This document shows positions 39,420 to 50,485 of a stretch of DNA of 64,000 nucleotides, one piece after another. Each line of letters starts with the position of its first letter. The stretch's first letter is position 1. Under the pieces are notes generated by a model, which was not told the DNA's origin, did no database searches, and worked only from the letters and a program-made list of their open reading frames with translations. Where the stretch lies: assembly GCF_000313135.1 (NCBI RefSeq), contig NW_004457675.1:134333-198332 (forward strand), given 5' to 3'. The DNA comes from Acanthamoeba castellanii str. Neff (Eukaryota > Discosea > Longamoebia > Acanthamoebidae). The translations under genes were made by a program, and so were the position numbers.

Positions 39420-40879
39420 ATGGATAGAAGAGAGAGAAACCGGTACGCACCACGACACATGGGAGTGATCTGAGAGGTACCGTCAGTCCCCACTCACTGC
39501 TCTATTCTATGTGTGTAGCAGGGAGAGGGACAGGGAGTGGGCGCGCCGGGAGGGCATGTGGGACGAGGCCGAGGAGCTGGTCGACGAGCCGCCGCTGCCC
39601 GAGCGGGTGGGGCGGAAGGTGCGGCGCGCGAGCCGCGAGATAGGCGAAGATGTGAGCAGCGAGGTGGAGAAGCTGGGCGGCCGTCTGCGGGGCTGGAGCC
39701 AGGACGTCGGGCGCACGGCCGAGCGGTTCACCGAGGACCTGGGCGACGGCATCCAGCGCGCGGGCCGGTCGGGCCGTCGCTGGATCGGCGGCGATGATGA
39801 CCGCGCTGATGAGGCGGCCCTGTACGACGTCGACGTCGACGAGGGGGCGAAGAGGAAGATGATGAAGGAAAAGATGGAGAAGAAGAAAGAACAGAAGGTG
39901 CGGCCCAGAGTGGCGGAAGTAGAAAGAGAAATGGGGTTGGAGGAGAAAGAAGAAGGGAGGAAGGGCTGGTCGTGGTTGGGATGGAGAAGGCGAAGCAAGA
40001 GGAGCGTCTTCCCGAGGATCGCATCGCCGACGTCAAGTTCAAGGTGGGGGGCGACACGCACACCACGCGCGCGGATGGTGCAGTGATGTGGTGGGGAAAG
40101 CGCTTACCTTGTCTTTGGTCTGTTTGACAGAGCGACGTAGATCTCGTGTGCGTCGACTCGAGCATCGCTTCCGATCAGGCCTTCCGCTACGCTCTAAGGT
40201 GCGTTGCCACACGGCACACACACACGACACACACACACGACTCTAGCTATAGCCTGATATGGGAGCAATTGCTGCCTCTCCACCACAGGAACATTCCGCG
40301 CGGTCATACCCTGCTGCTGGTTCACGGCATCTTCGCGCCGCCGGGCGCCATCGACAGCAAAATCGAGGACGAGCGGGAGATGCGCCGCGTGAAGAATAAG
40401 TTCCTCTCCCTCTGCGAGCGCAACGGCGTACGTAGCCAGCCAACCTCGCAATTGCGCCACACGACACACACGACACACACGACACGCATGCAAGTGGCGG
40501 CTGACGCATGTCGCCGTATGACGCATGTGACACGCGCAGAGGCGCTGCGCGTACCGCGAGTTCGAGTTTGCGACCAACAGCGAGCTGGGCGAGAAGGTGT
40601 GCGGCATAGCCGACCGCCTGAACGCCGGCAGCGTCATTCTCGGGAAGCGCGCCGCTGCTTCCGAGGCCAGAAGGTAGGCGCCTGTGTGTCGTGTCGTTGG
40701 TCGTGTTGTGTCGTGTCGTGTGGCAGAGGGAGATATGTGGGCTTACTTGGGTGTACACACGTCTGCTGCGATTGCTCGCGCCCAGGGCGGTCCTGGGCTC
40801 GCCGTCGTTGAGTGTGATGCAGCAGTGCAACGCGCCCGTCACGCTGGTCGCGGAGAGGAAAGAAGGCTCCTTCAACTAA
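39420..40879 (+). CDS. Universal stress protein-domain protein with charged N-terminal extension
   Basis: The C-terminal exons make a UspA-like nucleotide-binding fold: VDLVCVDSSIASDQAFRYAL, then IPRGHTLLLVHGIFAPPG, a helix (REMRRVKNKFLSLCERNG), GEKVCGIADRLNAGSVILG, and LSVMQQCNAPVTLVAERKEG with the stop at 40877-40879. The N-terminal part (exon 39420-39442 joined in phase to 39519 onward) is highly charged and helical, like an apolipophorin/LEA-type amphipathic region. The two parts lie in different frames. A plausible fix is an unusual purine-rich intron from about 39898 to 39986 or 39989. Otherwise the USP protein starts separately at ATG 39981, or the sequence has an indel. USPs bind ATP or act in stress responses. 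The role here is unknown. Confidence 0.65.
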
Positions 40880-40919
40880 CTAAATTCGAATCCTTTCTGA
40901 AGCATGAACACATCCCGCA

Positions 40920-40961
40920 ACACACACACAACACACACAACACACACAACACACACACGGA
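40920..40961. repeat. (ACACACA-A)n simple repeat in the convergent 3' region
   Basis: Tandem ACACACAACACAC units lie between the USP and YjbQ gene ends. Confidence 0.75.
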
Positions 40962-41028
40962 ATGCGATGGGGCAATAAATATCGATGTTCAGCGCCAATG
41001 TATCTACACCGCGTGGATTGACGCTCGT

Positions 41029-41744
41029 TCAGCTGTCCTGCTTCATTCCCTGGATGGTCACCACAATGTTACGCGTGGCTGTGTGGTGCCAACACACACG
41101 ACACACACACACACACACACGACACACACGACACACACACACACGACACACACATATGGAAGAAGACCCACGTAAGTCCAGCTGGTGCTTTTGGTTTGTC
41201 TCCAAGATGGTGTGATAGGTGGAACGCACAAGGGTGGTCGCGATGCTCGCACAGCCAGATACCCTGCCAGGTGCCCAGGTGGAAGCGCCCGTCGGTGATG
41301 GGAATGGTCAGGCCAGCGCCCAACAGCGACGCCTTCACGTGTGCTGCGCAGGCGTATGAGTTTTGTCATAGTTTAAAATGAAAAAATAATATAAAAATTT
41401 GCTCTTTTTAGGATAAATATATAAAAGAAACAATTAAAAATGTTGCGTGTAGTGCACTCACCAGGCATGTCGTCCTTGCCCTCCATCGAGTGCCGATAGT
41501 TGACGCCTTCTTCGGGGGCGATGCGATTGAGGGCATCTTCCATGTCGCGCCGCACATCGGAATCGTAGTTCTCGTTGATCGAAAGCGAGGCGGAGGTGTG
41601 CAAGATAAACAGATGAGCGAGGCCAATCTTGAAAGGTCGCAGATTTTCGGCTCCAATCGCCCGCACCACGTCGTCCGTCACGAGATGGCAGCCGCGGGCC
41701 TTGGCGCGCACCGCAATCGTCTTCTGGAACCAGCCTGTTGCCAT
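41029..41744 (-). CDS. YjbQ / UPF0047 family protein
   Basis: Three exons join in phase. The protein starts [20 protein letters not shown], with [20 protein letters not shown] and [17 protein letters not shown] in exon 1, [20 protein letters not shown] and [15 protein letters not shown] in exon 2, and [14 protein letters not shown] with the stop at 41029-41031. HTSASL, NE, GxGxTIPI, LGTWQGI and CEHRD are the hallmarks of this small, widely spread family (about 140 residues). Some members have been linked to secondary thiamine-phosphate synthase activity, but the physiological role in eukaryotes is unclear. The conserved His and Glu residues of the proposed metal site are present. The frame is also open upstream to 41855, but MATGWFQ matches the family's usual N-terminus. 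Confidence 0.88.
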
Positions 41745-41931
41745 CTCTTTTGCGCAAGTAGCACTTTGTGATGTGGCAAAACAGAGTTGAGCGCTCAACT
41801 TGTATTTTTTGGAACCAATAGGCAAGCCGTGCAGTTGATCTCCCCCCCCCCACAACCACGCTGTCTCACTTCTTCATGCTCCTCTGGCTCTTGTGCTGTT
41901 GGAACACAGTGTCCCTTTCCGCAGGCCAGTC

Positions 41932-42615
41932 NNNNNNNNNNNNNNNNNNNNNNNNNNNNNNNNNNNNNNNNNNNNNNNNNNNNNNNNNNNNNNNNNNNNN
42001 NNNNNNNNNNNNNNNNNNNNNNNNNNNNNNNNNNNNNNNNNNNNNNNNNNNNNNNNNNNNNNNNNNNNNNNNNNNNNNNNNNNNNNNNNNNNNNNNNNNN
42101 NNNNNNNNNNNNNNNNNNNNNNNNNNNNNNNNNNNNNNNNNNNNNNNNNNNNNNNNNNNNNNNNNNNNNNNNNNNNNNNNNNNNNNNNNNNNNNNNNNNN
42201 NNNNNNNNNNNNNNNNNNNNNNNNNNNNNNNNNNNNNNNNNNNNNNNNNNNNNNNNNNNNNNNNNNNNNNNNNNNNNNNNNNNNNNNNNNNNNNNNNNNN
42301 NNNNNNNNNNNNNNNNNNNNNNNNNNNNNNNNNNNNNNNNNNNNNNNNNNNNNNNNNNNNNNNNNNNNNNNNNNNNNNNNNNNNNNNNNNNNNNNNNNNN
42401 NNNNNNNNNNNNNNNNNNNNNNNNNNNNNNNNNNNNNNNNNNNNNNNNNNNNNNNNNNNNNNNNNNNNNNNNNNNNNNNNNNNNNNNNNNNNNNNNNNNN
42501 NNNNNNNNNNNNNNNNNNNNNNNNNNNNNNNNNNNNNNNNNNNNNNNNNNNNNNNNNNNNNNNNNNNNNNNNNNNNNNNNNNNNNNNNNNNNNNNNNNNN
42601 NNNNNNNNNNNNNNN
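41932..42615. other. Assembly gap (684 N)
   Basis: All bases are N. Open frames crossing it are artefacts. The left flank (41876) could begin a gene with a hydrophobic N-terminus, but too little is visible. Confidence 1.
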
Positions 42616-42780
42616 TGCCCTCTGTAATTCGCTCAAAACACCTCAAAAGGACTAATTTTCTCTGTCCTTTCTTCGCAGTTTTTCTTTTCGCCTAGCGCCA
42701 AAAAATAGCTAAAAAGCCTTTTTCGCCTAGGCCAAAAAAACTAAAAAGAGCTCTTTTTTGGTCGTGAATTGCAGAGGGCA
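42616..42780. mobile_element. Candidate AT-rich foldback element (MITE-like) at gap edge
   Basis: The 165 bases start TGCCCTCTGTAATTC and end GAATTGCAGAGGGCA, which is a near-perfect 15-base terminal inverted repeat (one mismatch). The interior is AT-rich with runs of A and T and two CGCCTAG boxes, unlike the surrounding DNA, and has no coding capacity. Because the left end abuts the Ns, the target duplication cannot be checked, and the element may extend into the gap. Confidence 0.5.
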
Positions 42781-43257
42781 CCTCTGGGAATCATGAAGGC
42801 CTTTGTGATCAGCGCTTGGTTTTAGGGTCCAGGTTTTTGGACCAATTTTTCACAAGAACTGAATGGGTTGACTTGAACAAGAGGAAGAAGCAAGACAAAA
42901 AGCACAAGAAAAGCAGTGGGTGGGGGAGTCTGGTGGCCACTACAACAATGCAGTGGCTTACAGTAATGGTGGAGATCATGATGATGACAATGGCAAGCAC
43001 ACTGGTCATGCCCAATTCACAGGGCAACCTGGGGCAGGGAAACACACCTGAGAGGTATCAGTTGAGTAATACACGCATTCCCATTACTCAACTATAAACC
43101 CCAACAACAACAACCACAGCACACATGGGAGCATGGAAACACAACAAACAGAATACTATCCACAATGGGCATTTGATAGTAGTTATGTTTGTGAAGCTGG
43201 TGCAAGGTGAAAGGGGGCATCTGTTTGTACAAAGGAACGACAGGGGGAAGGAGAAGG
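42781..43257. other. AT-richer intergenic stretch, no gene supported
   Basis: A plus-strand open frame of 93 codons at 42816-43097 has low GC at third positions and no recognisable domain. I see no gene. CAACAACAAC repeats lie near 43102. Confidence 0.45.
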
Positions 43258-44998
43258 TCATGATGGGGAGAAGGAGCGGCCTAGCCGAGCCTCAACCGCT
43301 GAGCAAAGACTGCGACGCGTGTACGGATCGGAGAGCAGATGGCTGTAGGGCACCGCTGGCGGGAGAGTCGGGTCCGGCGGCAGCACCTCTTCGATCACCG
43401 AGAGCATCCATTGCGCCTGCGATCGATCACACAACAACACAGCACACACAGAACGGCACAGGCGTCATGGTGCGCTCATTTCACCAGCAGGCTGGTCGAT
43501 GGGTACCGTGCCAGACGGGCCGTAGAGGGTCTGGTGTCGGCTTCGCACGTTGAACGGTTGGCCAGGGGCTTTGGCGAGATAGCGGCCCTCGATCGTGTAC
43601 CGGGATCCGACCGGCGTCGGCGAGCCGCACAGGAGGTGAGCAAGGATGCTCACCATGACGTCGAACGTGCCTTCGCAGATGTCGGCCGTGCTGCGGCCGA
43701 TGAGCTCGCCCTGCTGGTACCCGAGCAGCGAACACAGAGACGGAGAGGCGTAGAAGACCATCGATGGTTCGATGTCGTCGAAGCATTCCGGTTCGTTCAG
43801 GCTAGCCACCACCAGCATCTGCCTGATGGTGTGATGTCAGTGTGTGTGCGACACCTCGTGTGTGTGTGTGTGTGTTGTCAGTGTGTGGCGTGCGTTTTAT
43901 TGTGTGTCGTGCGTGTACCCCAGGTCCTCGATGACGCAGGGCTCCTTGCTGAAGTCGTAGCTGGGGAGGAATGGCAGCACTTGCAGGACCGAAGCCGGGA
44001 ACGAGTTGTTGCGCCGGACCACCGAGCCCATGCCCTGGGAGTACGGCAGTGGAGGCGGCGGAAAGGTGAGCATGGGCGGCGGCATCGGCAGTGGCATCGG
44101 CTGTGGCATCGGCAGTGGCGCATGGGGCATCGGTCCGTCTTGCAGGAGCGTCAACTGGCTTGGGGCGAGCTGGGCGAGCATGGATTCGAGCTGGTGCATG
44201 CTCCGCTGCTGGGCCAGGGCGAGGTGCCGCAGTTGTGAGGCCTGCGTGCGCTGCATGACCTCGAGCTTGTGGTCCAGCTGGTCCCTCTTCCGCTTGAGGC
44301 TCTCGACCGTGTTGCCGATCTCTCGGCTGCTACGCTTCACCTCGTTCAGCTCCGCCAGCAGCAGAACCAGCAGTTGCCCCATCCCTTGAGACTGTTGATG
44401 TTGTGAGTGTCTTCATCAACACGCTAAAGAAAATGGTTGGATGGATGATATGGTTCATACCTCGGCCAGCGAGTCTTCTAGAGACCTCTCGATCTGCGTG
44501 CAGAGGTCCTCGTCGCTTCTCACCTCTGGGTCGGCGTCAGCCTCATCACCGTCATCGCCGTCATCATCATCATCATCTGCCCACACTAAAAGCCACATCG
44601 TCAACAACAAGATTGGCGGAGAGTGGTCTTCTCAAGATTCAAAGCCAGCACACCTGGGGTGGTGTCGGGTGGCATCGAGACGGGCGGCGGTTGGGTGATG
44701 CGCGGAGCCGGTGCCGCCGGCTGCAGCGGGGAAGCACTTCGGGTGGGCACATTGCGCGGCCGTCCCCTCTTCCTCAGCACGGCCGGTTGTCGACAAGCAT
44801 CCGCCTTTCCAATTCTGACGCAACGCGCGCACGGCTGCTCTCTGCGCCATAGCTCAGGGCAAGGAGCTAAAGTGAGTGTGATAAGCTACGGGGGAGGAAG
44901 GAGGAGCTGACTGACCTGTCGCAGGCTGTGTGCGCCTCCCGGCAGGCCGTACAACGGTGCTGCGCCTTGCCTGCGCTCTCGCTTGGTCTTGCGGCCAT
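43258..44998 (-). CDS. Zn2Cys6 (Gal4-type) transcription factor with AT-hook and PAS domain
   Basis: Exons with matching phases (44916-44998, 44654-44841, then others) give MAARPSESAGKAQHR followed by a binuclear zinc cluster: Cys16, 19, 26, 32, 35 and 44, spacing CX2CX6CX5CX2CX8C (CTACREAHTACD, then PCARCVRIGKADAC). An AT-hook (RKRGRPR, residues 51-57) follows directly. Next are a Pro-rich linker, an acidic stretch (ADDDDDDGDDGDEADAD), a coiled coil (EVKRSSREIGNTVESLKRKR), a Met/Pro repeat, and a C-terminal PAS fold (PSMVFYASPSLCSLLGYQQG, ELIGRSTADICEG) continued in the last exon (AQWMLSVIEEVLPPDP). Cluster plus PAS recalls the fungal ERT1/AcuK/RDS2 regulators of gluconeogenesis. Target genes are unknown. 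Confidence 0.88.
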
Positions 44999-45373
44999 TT
45001 GGGGAAGTGGGGGGTTGCACAGGGGTTGTTTTTTGCTTGTGTTCCCGACGCCCCGGCCAATCGAAATAAAGAAACGAACGGCACTAAAAGTGCGCCACTC
45101 GCAATTTTGGCCCGGGGAAAAAAGGAGCGACGCACCTTTTATTTCGCCGCAACGGCTCTATGCGGAAGACGAAGGTTTTGGAAACGTTTTCCAAATTGTT
45201 GAAGCGAACTCTCAGGTTAAGGTGGCACTGGCAGTGCATTATATTTCCTATTGGCCCAATTGCTTCCGGTGTGGCACAGCTCCCCTTCCGGAACTCTCGC
45301 CGATAGCCTTTTTTTTGCTGCCCGGCCACGGCACACGGGCTGGTTTCTATCTCCACGAAGAAACGCAGACGAG
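44999..45373. promoter_or_regulatory. Divergent promoter, Zn2Cys6 factor / BNR1
   Basis: An ATTGG at 45250-45254 and a CCAAT at 45256-45260 overlap a CCTATTGG motif that recurs upstream of the BNR2 paralogue. A GGTTAAGGTGGC-like block precedes it in both copies. Confidence 0.6.
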
Positions 45374-47637
45374 ATGAGGCTCGTTTCGTCTCTCTTGCTT
45401 CTCCTCCTGGTCGCCTGGCTTGCCGCACCCAACAGCGCTGCCTCGACTACCCCGGTGGCATGGACGAAGTCCAACCCGACCGCCACCGTGGCGGATCTGA
45501 CCGATATCACGTATGGCGCTGGACTCTACGTGGCCGTCGGCGGTAACAGGCTCACCATCATCACTTCGACTGACCTCCAGTCGTGGGAGGTGGCCAAGCT
45601 GCCCTACGAGGCGCGCATAGACTTAGGGACCTGGTCCATCGCCTATGGACCCGAGGCCGGCTTCGTAATCACGTCTGACGCCAGCGTGGCCACGCTCGTT
45701 TCCAAAGACGGTGCGTCAGCCACAATCGACGTGTGCCTTCGTTGTTCAACAGACCCCTCATTGCAACCAATCATTAGTCATGGAGTGGACCATGCACGAC
45801 CAGCCATCTTCGACCTACCGACGCGATGTGATCTACGGCAATGGCGTCTACGTGGCCGGACCCCGCGACTACACGCCGAGCAAGGTGGCCGTGTCGAAGG
45901 ACGGCATCGCGTGGACCTACCACAATGTACTTTGCCTTTTGCACTCTCGCCACATCATCGTGTTATGGTACCCTTACGCATCGACCTCCCCACCCCCGCA
46001 GGTGATTCCCGACGACCTGCTGCACCGGTCCAGCATCCACGGCGTTTCTTTTGTCAATGGTGCGACAGCACTCTTGTTCTCAACCTTGTTTATCACGTTG
46101 CATTGGTGTGATTCTGGGTCTTGTTGTTGGCTGTCATGACCAGGTCAATTTGTGGCCTATGGCAGTGACGGCCAGAGCACGGGTGCGCTCTACAGCTCGG
46201 TCGACGCTAAGTCATGGTCGCTCTACCGCAACATCACGGAGTCCTACCCCGGCCTCATCTACCAGGTCATAGACCTGCAGGCCGGCTCCTCGGCAACCCT
46301 TGTCGCCCTCGTCGGCTTTTCCAACTACACGGTTCGCTTTCGTTCTTTGTCGCTTACGCTCTTTCTCCTCTCTTTCGTCTCCGTTTTCGCTCTCACCTGA
46401 CCTATCCGCTTCTTACAGGCTCTTCTGACTTCGATCGATGACGGCCACACGTGGGAGGCCACGCTGCGCTCGCCCTATTCCGGCTTAGGTGGACCGCTCA
46501 GCTTCGGCAACGGCGTCTTCTTCGCCTCGCTGCGGAACGGCACATTCAACAGCTTCACCACGGTGGCCTCGTTCGACAACGGCCGGTCGTGGGGTCCTGC
46601 CCCCAAGACGCTGATCAGCCACGCCTCGGTGCCCCAATTTGTCCGTGGCAAGTTCGTCAACGTCTTCAAGTCGGGCCTCATCCAGGTGTCCCACGACAAC
46701 GGGCACACGTTCAAGTCGCTCGACGAGGGCATCACCACCCCGTTCTACTCCTTCATCAACACGCCGCCAGGCTACGAGCTCAACGGCCTCTACGTTCTTT
46801 GTGCAGACCTACAATCCTTCAACCATTCTCGGCAGTGCCGACGGCGTCGAGTGGTCCGAGGTCGTCACGCTGTCCAAGGGCCTCGATCAGCTCACCTACT
46901 ACTCTGAGCTCGGAGCCTGGGTCGCCACCGACTCGCAGCAGCTGGTGATCTCCAAGGACCTGGTCGATTGGCGGACTCTGGGCGGGCCTAACATCCCGCC
47001 GATCGATGGGGACTCGATCGCCCTGACCGCGTTCGCAAACCAGGATGACGGCACGTGGCTCGCGCTCTTCAACTTCTGGAACCGCTGGGGAGCGGTCTAC
47101 ACTCTCTATCGCTCCAGCAACGTCACCCAGTCTGCGGCGTGGACGACGGTGGCGTCGGACATGGAGAGGGCCCAGGACGTTGAGGCCGGCAATGGGGCGA
47201 TTGTGCTGCTGACCACCTATGGCGACCTTCAGTCCTCGACCAACGGCGGCAGCACGTGGCGCAAGCACTCAGGGCCGGCCGGTCAGCTCGCAAGCATCCA
47301 GTACGTGGCCAAGGCCTTCGTGGCAGTGGGGCAGGACCAGCGTTCGGTCTACATCTCGAGCGACTCCCAGACCTGGACCACTTTCCGCTTCGCCGACGCG
47401 CCGCAGGCCCTGGTGCAGACGAACGTGTTCGTTGTCGTGGTCGATGGCGAAGAGCGCGCGGCGGTGTCGCTCACCGACGGCTCCATCCGCATGTACGACC
47501 CCACCGCCAAGGCGTGGGCCGAGTGGACCACCATCCCCAACAGCTTCGACGGCGTGGACGGAGTGAGGAGCAACCCGAAGGGCGTCTTCGTGGCCGTCAA
47601 CGCCCGAAACAACGAAGTCTTCACCACTGCTGCCTAA
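45374..47637 (+). CDS. Secreted BNR-like beta-propeller protein, paralogue 1 (frameshift)
   Basis: The start MRLVSSLLLLLLVAWLAA is a signal peptide. The rest is repeated sheets with Asp-box/BNR-like units (TSTDLQSWEV, VSKDGIAWTY, SFDNGRSWGP, VSHDNGHTFKS, STNGGSTWRK, SSDSQTWTTF), as in sialidase-like and sortilin-like propellers. No sialidase catalytic residues or FRIP motif are recognised, so enzymatic activity is not claimed. Compared with its tandem copy, this gene has one extra base near 46792 (CTCTACGTTCTT versus CTCTCGTTCTT). Frame changes there from GYELNGL to FFVQTYNPSTILG. Either the gene is broken, truncating after about two thirds, or the assembly has an error. Intron positions match those of the second copy. 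The 3' end is FTTAA-stop at 47635-47637. Confidence 0.85.
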
Positions 47638-47927
47638 AACAAACAAAACAATGTTACCGAACTCGTCTGCTGATGCGACAAACACGAGCACCCTGCACAC
47701 GCGCGATCTTGGGGTGTTGTACAATGTCGGAGGAGCTTGCGTGTGGACAGGAGGAAGGCCAGTTAAGGTGGCGTTCCTTTCCTATTGGGCCATTTATCCC
47801 CGGTGAGGTAAAATCTCCAATTGGCCGGTGCACCCGCAGCTGCCCCCTTCTGCTCCCTTTTTCTCGGCGATAGCCCTCCACACAAAGTTAGACCCAGTTC
47901 AGCTTTCATTTTAGCCACCAACAGAAG
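47638..47927. promoter_or_regulatory. Promoter of BNR2, duplicated with the gene
   Basis: ATTGG at 47784-47788 and CCAAT at 47817-47821. The block GTTAAGGTGGC through CCTATTGG resembles that before BNR1, so the duplication included upstream sequence. Confidence 0.6.
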
Positions 47928-50196
47928 ATGAAGCTTGTTTCAACTCTCCTGCTTCTCCTGCTAGTCGCCTGGCTGGCACCACCCAGCGGCGCTTCGGCTG
48001 CGTCGGTGACGTGGAGGAAGACCAACCCGACCGCCACCGTGTCCTACCTGACCGATATCGCGTACGGCGCGGGCCTCTATGTAGCCGTCGGCGGCAACAC
48101 CATCAACATCATCACCTCGACCGACCTCCAGTCGTGGGAGGTGGCCAAGCTGCCCTACGAGGCGCGCACTCTGATCGGGACCTGGTCCATCGCCTACGGA
48201 CCTGAGGCCGGCTTCGTCGTCACATCTGCTGCCAACCCCACGCTTGTTTCCAAAGACGGTGCGTGGTGGATGGTGGCGGAGTTCTGGAATTGACGAATCA
48301 ACAGTTCTTCTCATGTAAAACCAACCAATCAATTGTACAGGCAAGGAGTGGACCGTGCATGAGCAGCCATTCATGACCTACCGGTTCAACGTGATCTACG
48401 GCAATGGCGTCTACGTGGCCGGACCACGCATGGACTACACGTCAGGCGAGGTGGCCGTGTCAAAGGACGGGATTGCCTGGACCTACCACAATGTACACAA
48501 GAGCCCACCAGCGACCCATCTCGCTCAGCTGCGCTGATGTTACCATATCTTATGCAGGCGATTCCCAGCGACAAGTCCAACATCAACGGCGTTTCTTTCG
48601 TCAATGGTAAGATTACACTCTTGTTCCTGACGTTGGTCAGATGTGGGTTTGAGTGAGCGATTGGTTAACTCTGGGCCACCACCAGGCCAATTCGTGGCCT
48701 ATGGAAGGGACGGTCAGAGCACGGGCGCTCTCTACGGCTCGGTCGACGGCAAGTCATGGTCGCTCTACCGCAACATCACGGAGTCCTACCCCGGCCTCAT
48801 CAACCAGGTCCTCGAGCTCCAGGCCGGCTCTTCCACCATCGTTGCCCTCGTCGGCTTCTCCGACTACACGGTTCGCTGCCTGCCCGTCTTCGCTCTTTCT
48901 TCGCATTTTTCCTTGCTTTCGCTCTTTCGTTTCTCCGTTTTCGCTATTGCCTGATCTCAACTGCTTCTTGTACAGGCGCTCCTGACTTCGACCGACGACG
49001 GCCTCACGTGGGACGCCACGCTGCGCTACCCCACTTCTGGCTTTGGCGGACCGCTCAGCTTCGGCAACGGCGTGTTCTTCGCATCGCTGTATAACAACAC
49101 CGTCCCTGCTTTCGTCACTGTGGCCTCGTTCGACAACGGTCAGTCGTGGGAGCCCGCCACCGACACGCTGATCAGCGCCGCCTCGGTGCCTGACTTTGCC
49201 AACGGCCAGTTCATCAACCTCGGCAAGGCGGGCCTCATCCAGTTGTCCCACGACAACGGGCACACGTTCAAGTCGCTCGACGAGGGCATCACCACCCCGT
49301 TCAGCACCTTCGTCGACACGCCGCCGGGCTACGAGCTCAACGGCCTCTCGTTCTTCGTGCAGACCCTCACCAACCCGTCGACCATTCTCGGCAGCGCCGA
49401 CGGCGTCGAGTGGTCCGAGGTCGTCACCCCGTCCAAGTCCCTCAGCCAGCTCACCTACGTCGAGCACCTCGGGGCCTGGGTGGCCACCGATTCGCAGCAG
49501 CTGGTCGCTTCCAAGGACTTCGTCAATTGGCGGGTCTTGGGTGGACCGAAGGTTCCGTCGAACGATTTGGAGGCAACCGATCTGATCGCCTTCGCCAATC
49601 AGGACAACGGCGAGTGGCTCGCGCTCTTCAACACCTGGAACCGGTGGACCTCCTACTCGGCCTTCACCTTGTATGGCACCAGCGGCAACCTTGGCTGGTC
49701 TTCGATCGCGTCGGGCCTCGAGCTGGCCCAGAAGGTGGTGGCCGGCAACGGAGCGATTGTGGTGCTGACCGGCTCTGGCGACCTCCAGTCGTCCACCAAC
49801 GGCGGCTACACGTGGCGCAAGCAGGCCGGGCCGGCCGGCGCGGTCATCGCCGCCGTCCGCTACGTGGCCAAGACCTTCGTGGCGGTGGGGCAGGACCAGC
49901 TGTCGGTCCACGTCTCGAGCGACTCCCAGGTCTGGACCACGTTCAGCTTCGCCGACGCGCCGCAGGCCCTGGTACAGACGAACGTGTTCGTGGTCGTGGT
50001 CGACGGCGAAGAGCGCGCGGCGGTGTCGCTCAACGACGGCTCGGTCCGCGCCTACGACCCCACCGCCAAGGTGTGGGTCGTGTGGACTACCATCCCCGAC
50101 AGCTTCAACGGTGTGGACGGGGTGAGGAGCAACCCAAAGGGCGTCTTCGTGGCCGTCAACGGCGTCAGCAACGAAGTCTTCACCACCGCCGCCTGA
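47928..50196 (+). CDS. Secreted BNR-like beta-propeller protein, paralogue 2
   Basis: The start MKLVSTLLLLLLVAWLAP is a signal peptide. Exons encode KEWTVHEQPFMTYRFNVIYG, QFVAYGRDGQSTGALYGSVD, and a long last exon (about 48976-50196) with intact reading frame, including ELNGLSFFVQTLTNPSTILG where paralogue 1 is frameshifted. Asp-box-like units (STDLQSWEV, SFDNGQSWEP, SHDNGHTFKS, STNGGYTWRK, SSDSQVWTTF) recur about every 40-60 residues. The protein is expected to be an extracellular propeller binding carbohydrate or protein ligands. That role is inferred. The two copies share about three quarters of residues by eye and the same intron layout, which marks a recent tandem duplication. AATAAA lies at 50229. 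Confidence 0.9.
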
Positions 50197-50228
50197 ACCC
50201 CCAGAACATTAGCACATCTTTTTGACAC

Positions 50229-50234
50229 AATAAA
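50229..50234 (+). terminator. Polyadenylation signal of BNR2
   Basis: AATAAA lies 33 bases after the stop codon. Confidence 0.65.
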
Positions 50235-50485
50235 AAACAATTTTACCTGGTACCCTGCGATCTGGCTTGGAAGTGAGCTCGGTTCATGGTGTGGTCTGTA
50301 GGCGTAGTTGATTCACCTGAAAAATATATAAATAAAAAATGACGAAAGGGCGTGGCAATGACCTTTCTTCCGCTTGTCCCCAGAAAGTCGATTTATCGGC
50401 GAAAAAAGTCCGGCCAACTGAAGGCGCCACTGGTCCGACACTGTACTCGTGTACAGTGCCCTGGAGAACTACCTACCCACACACC

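Noticed and set aside
41876..42655. Open frames spanning the N run
   Set aside because: They consist of unknown residues. Only about 18 residues with a hydrophobic start are visible on the left, too little to call.
42816..43097. 93-codon plus-strand frame after the gap
   Set aside because: Base composition unlike genes of the window, Met/Lys-rich random character, no family and no splice support.
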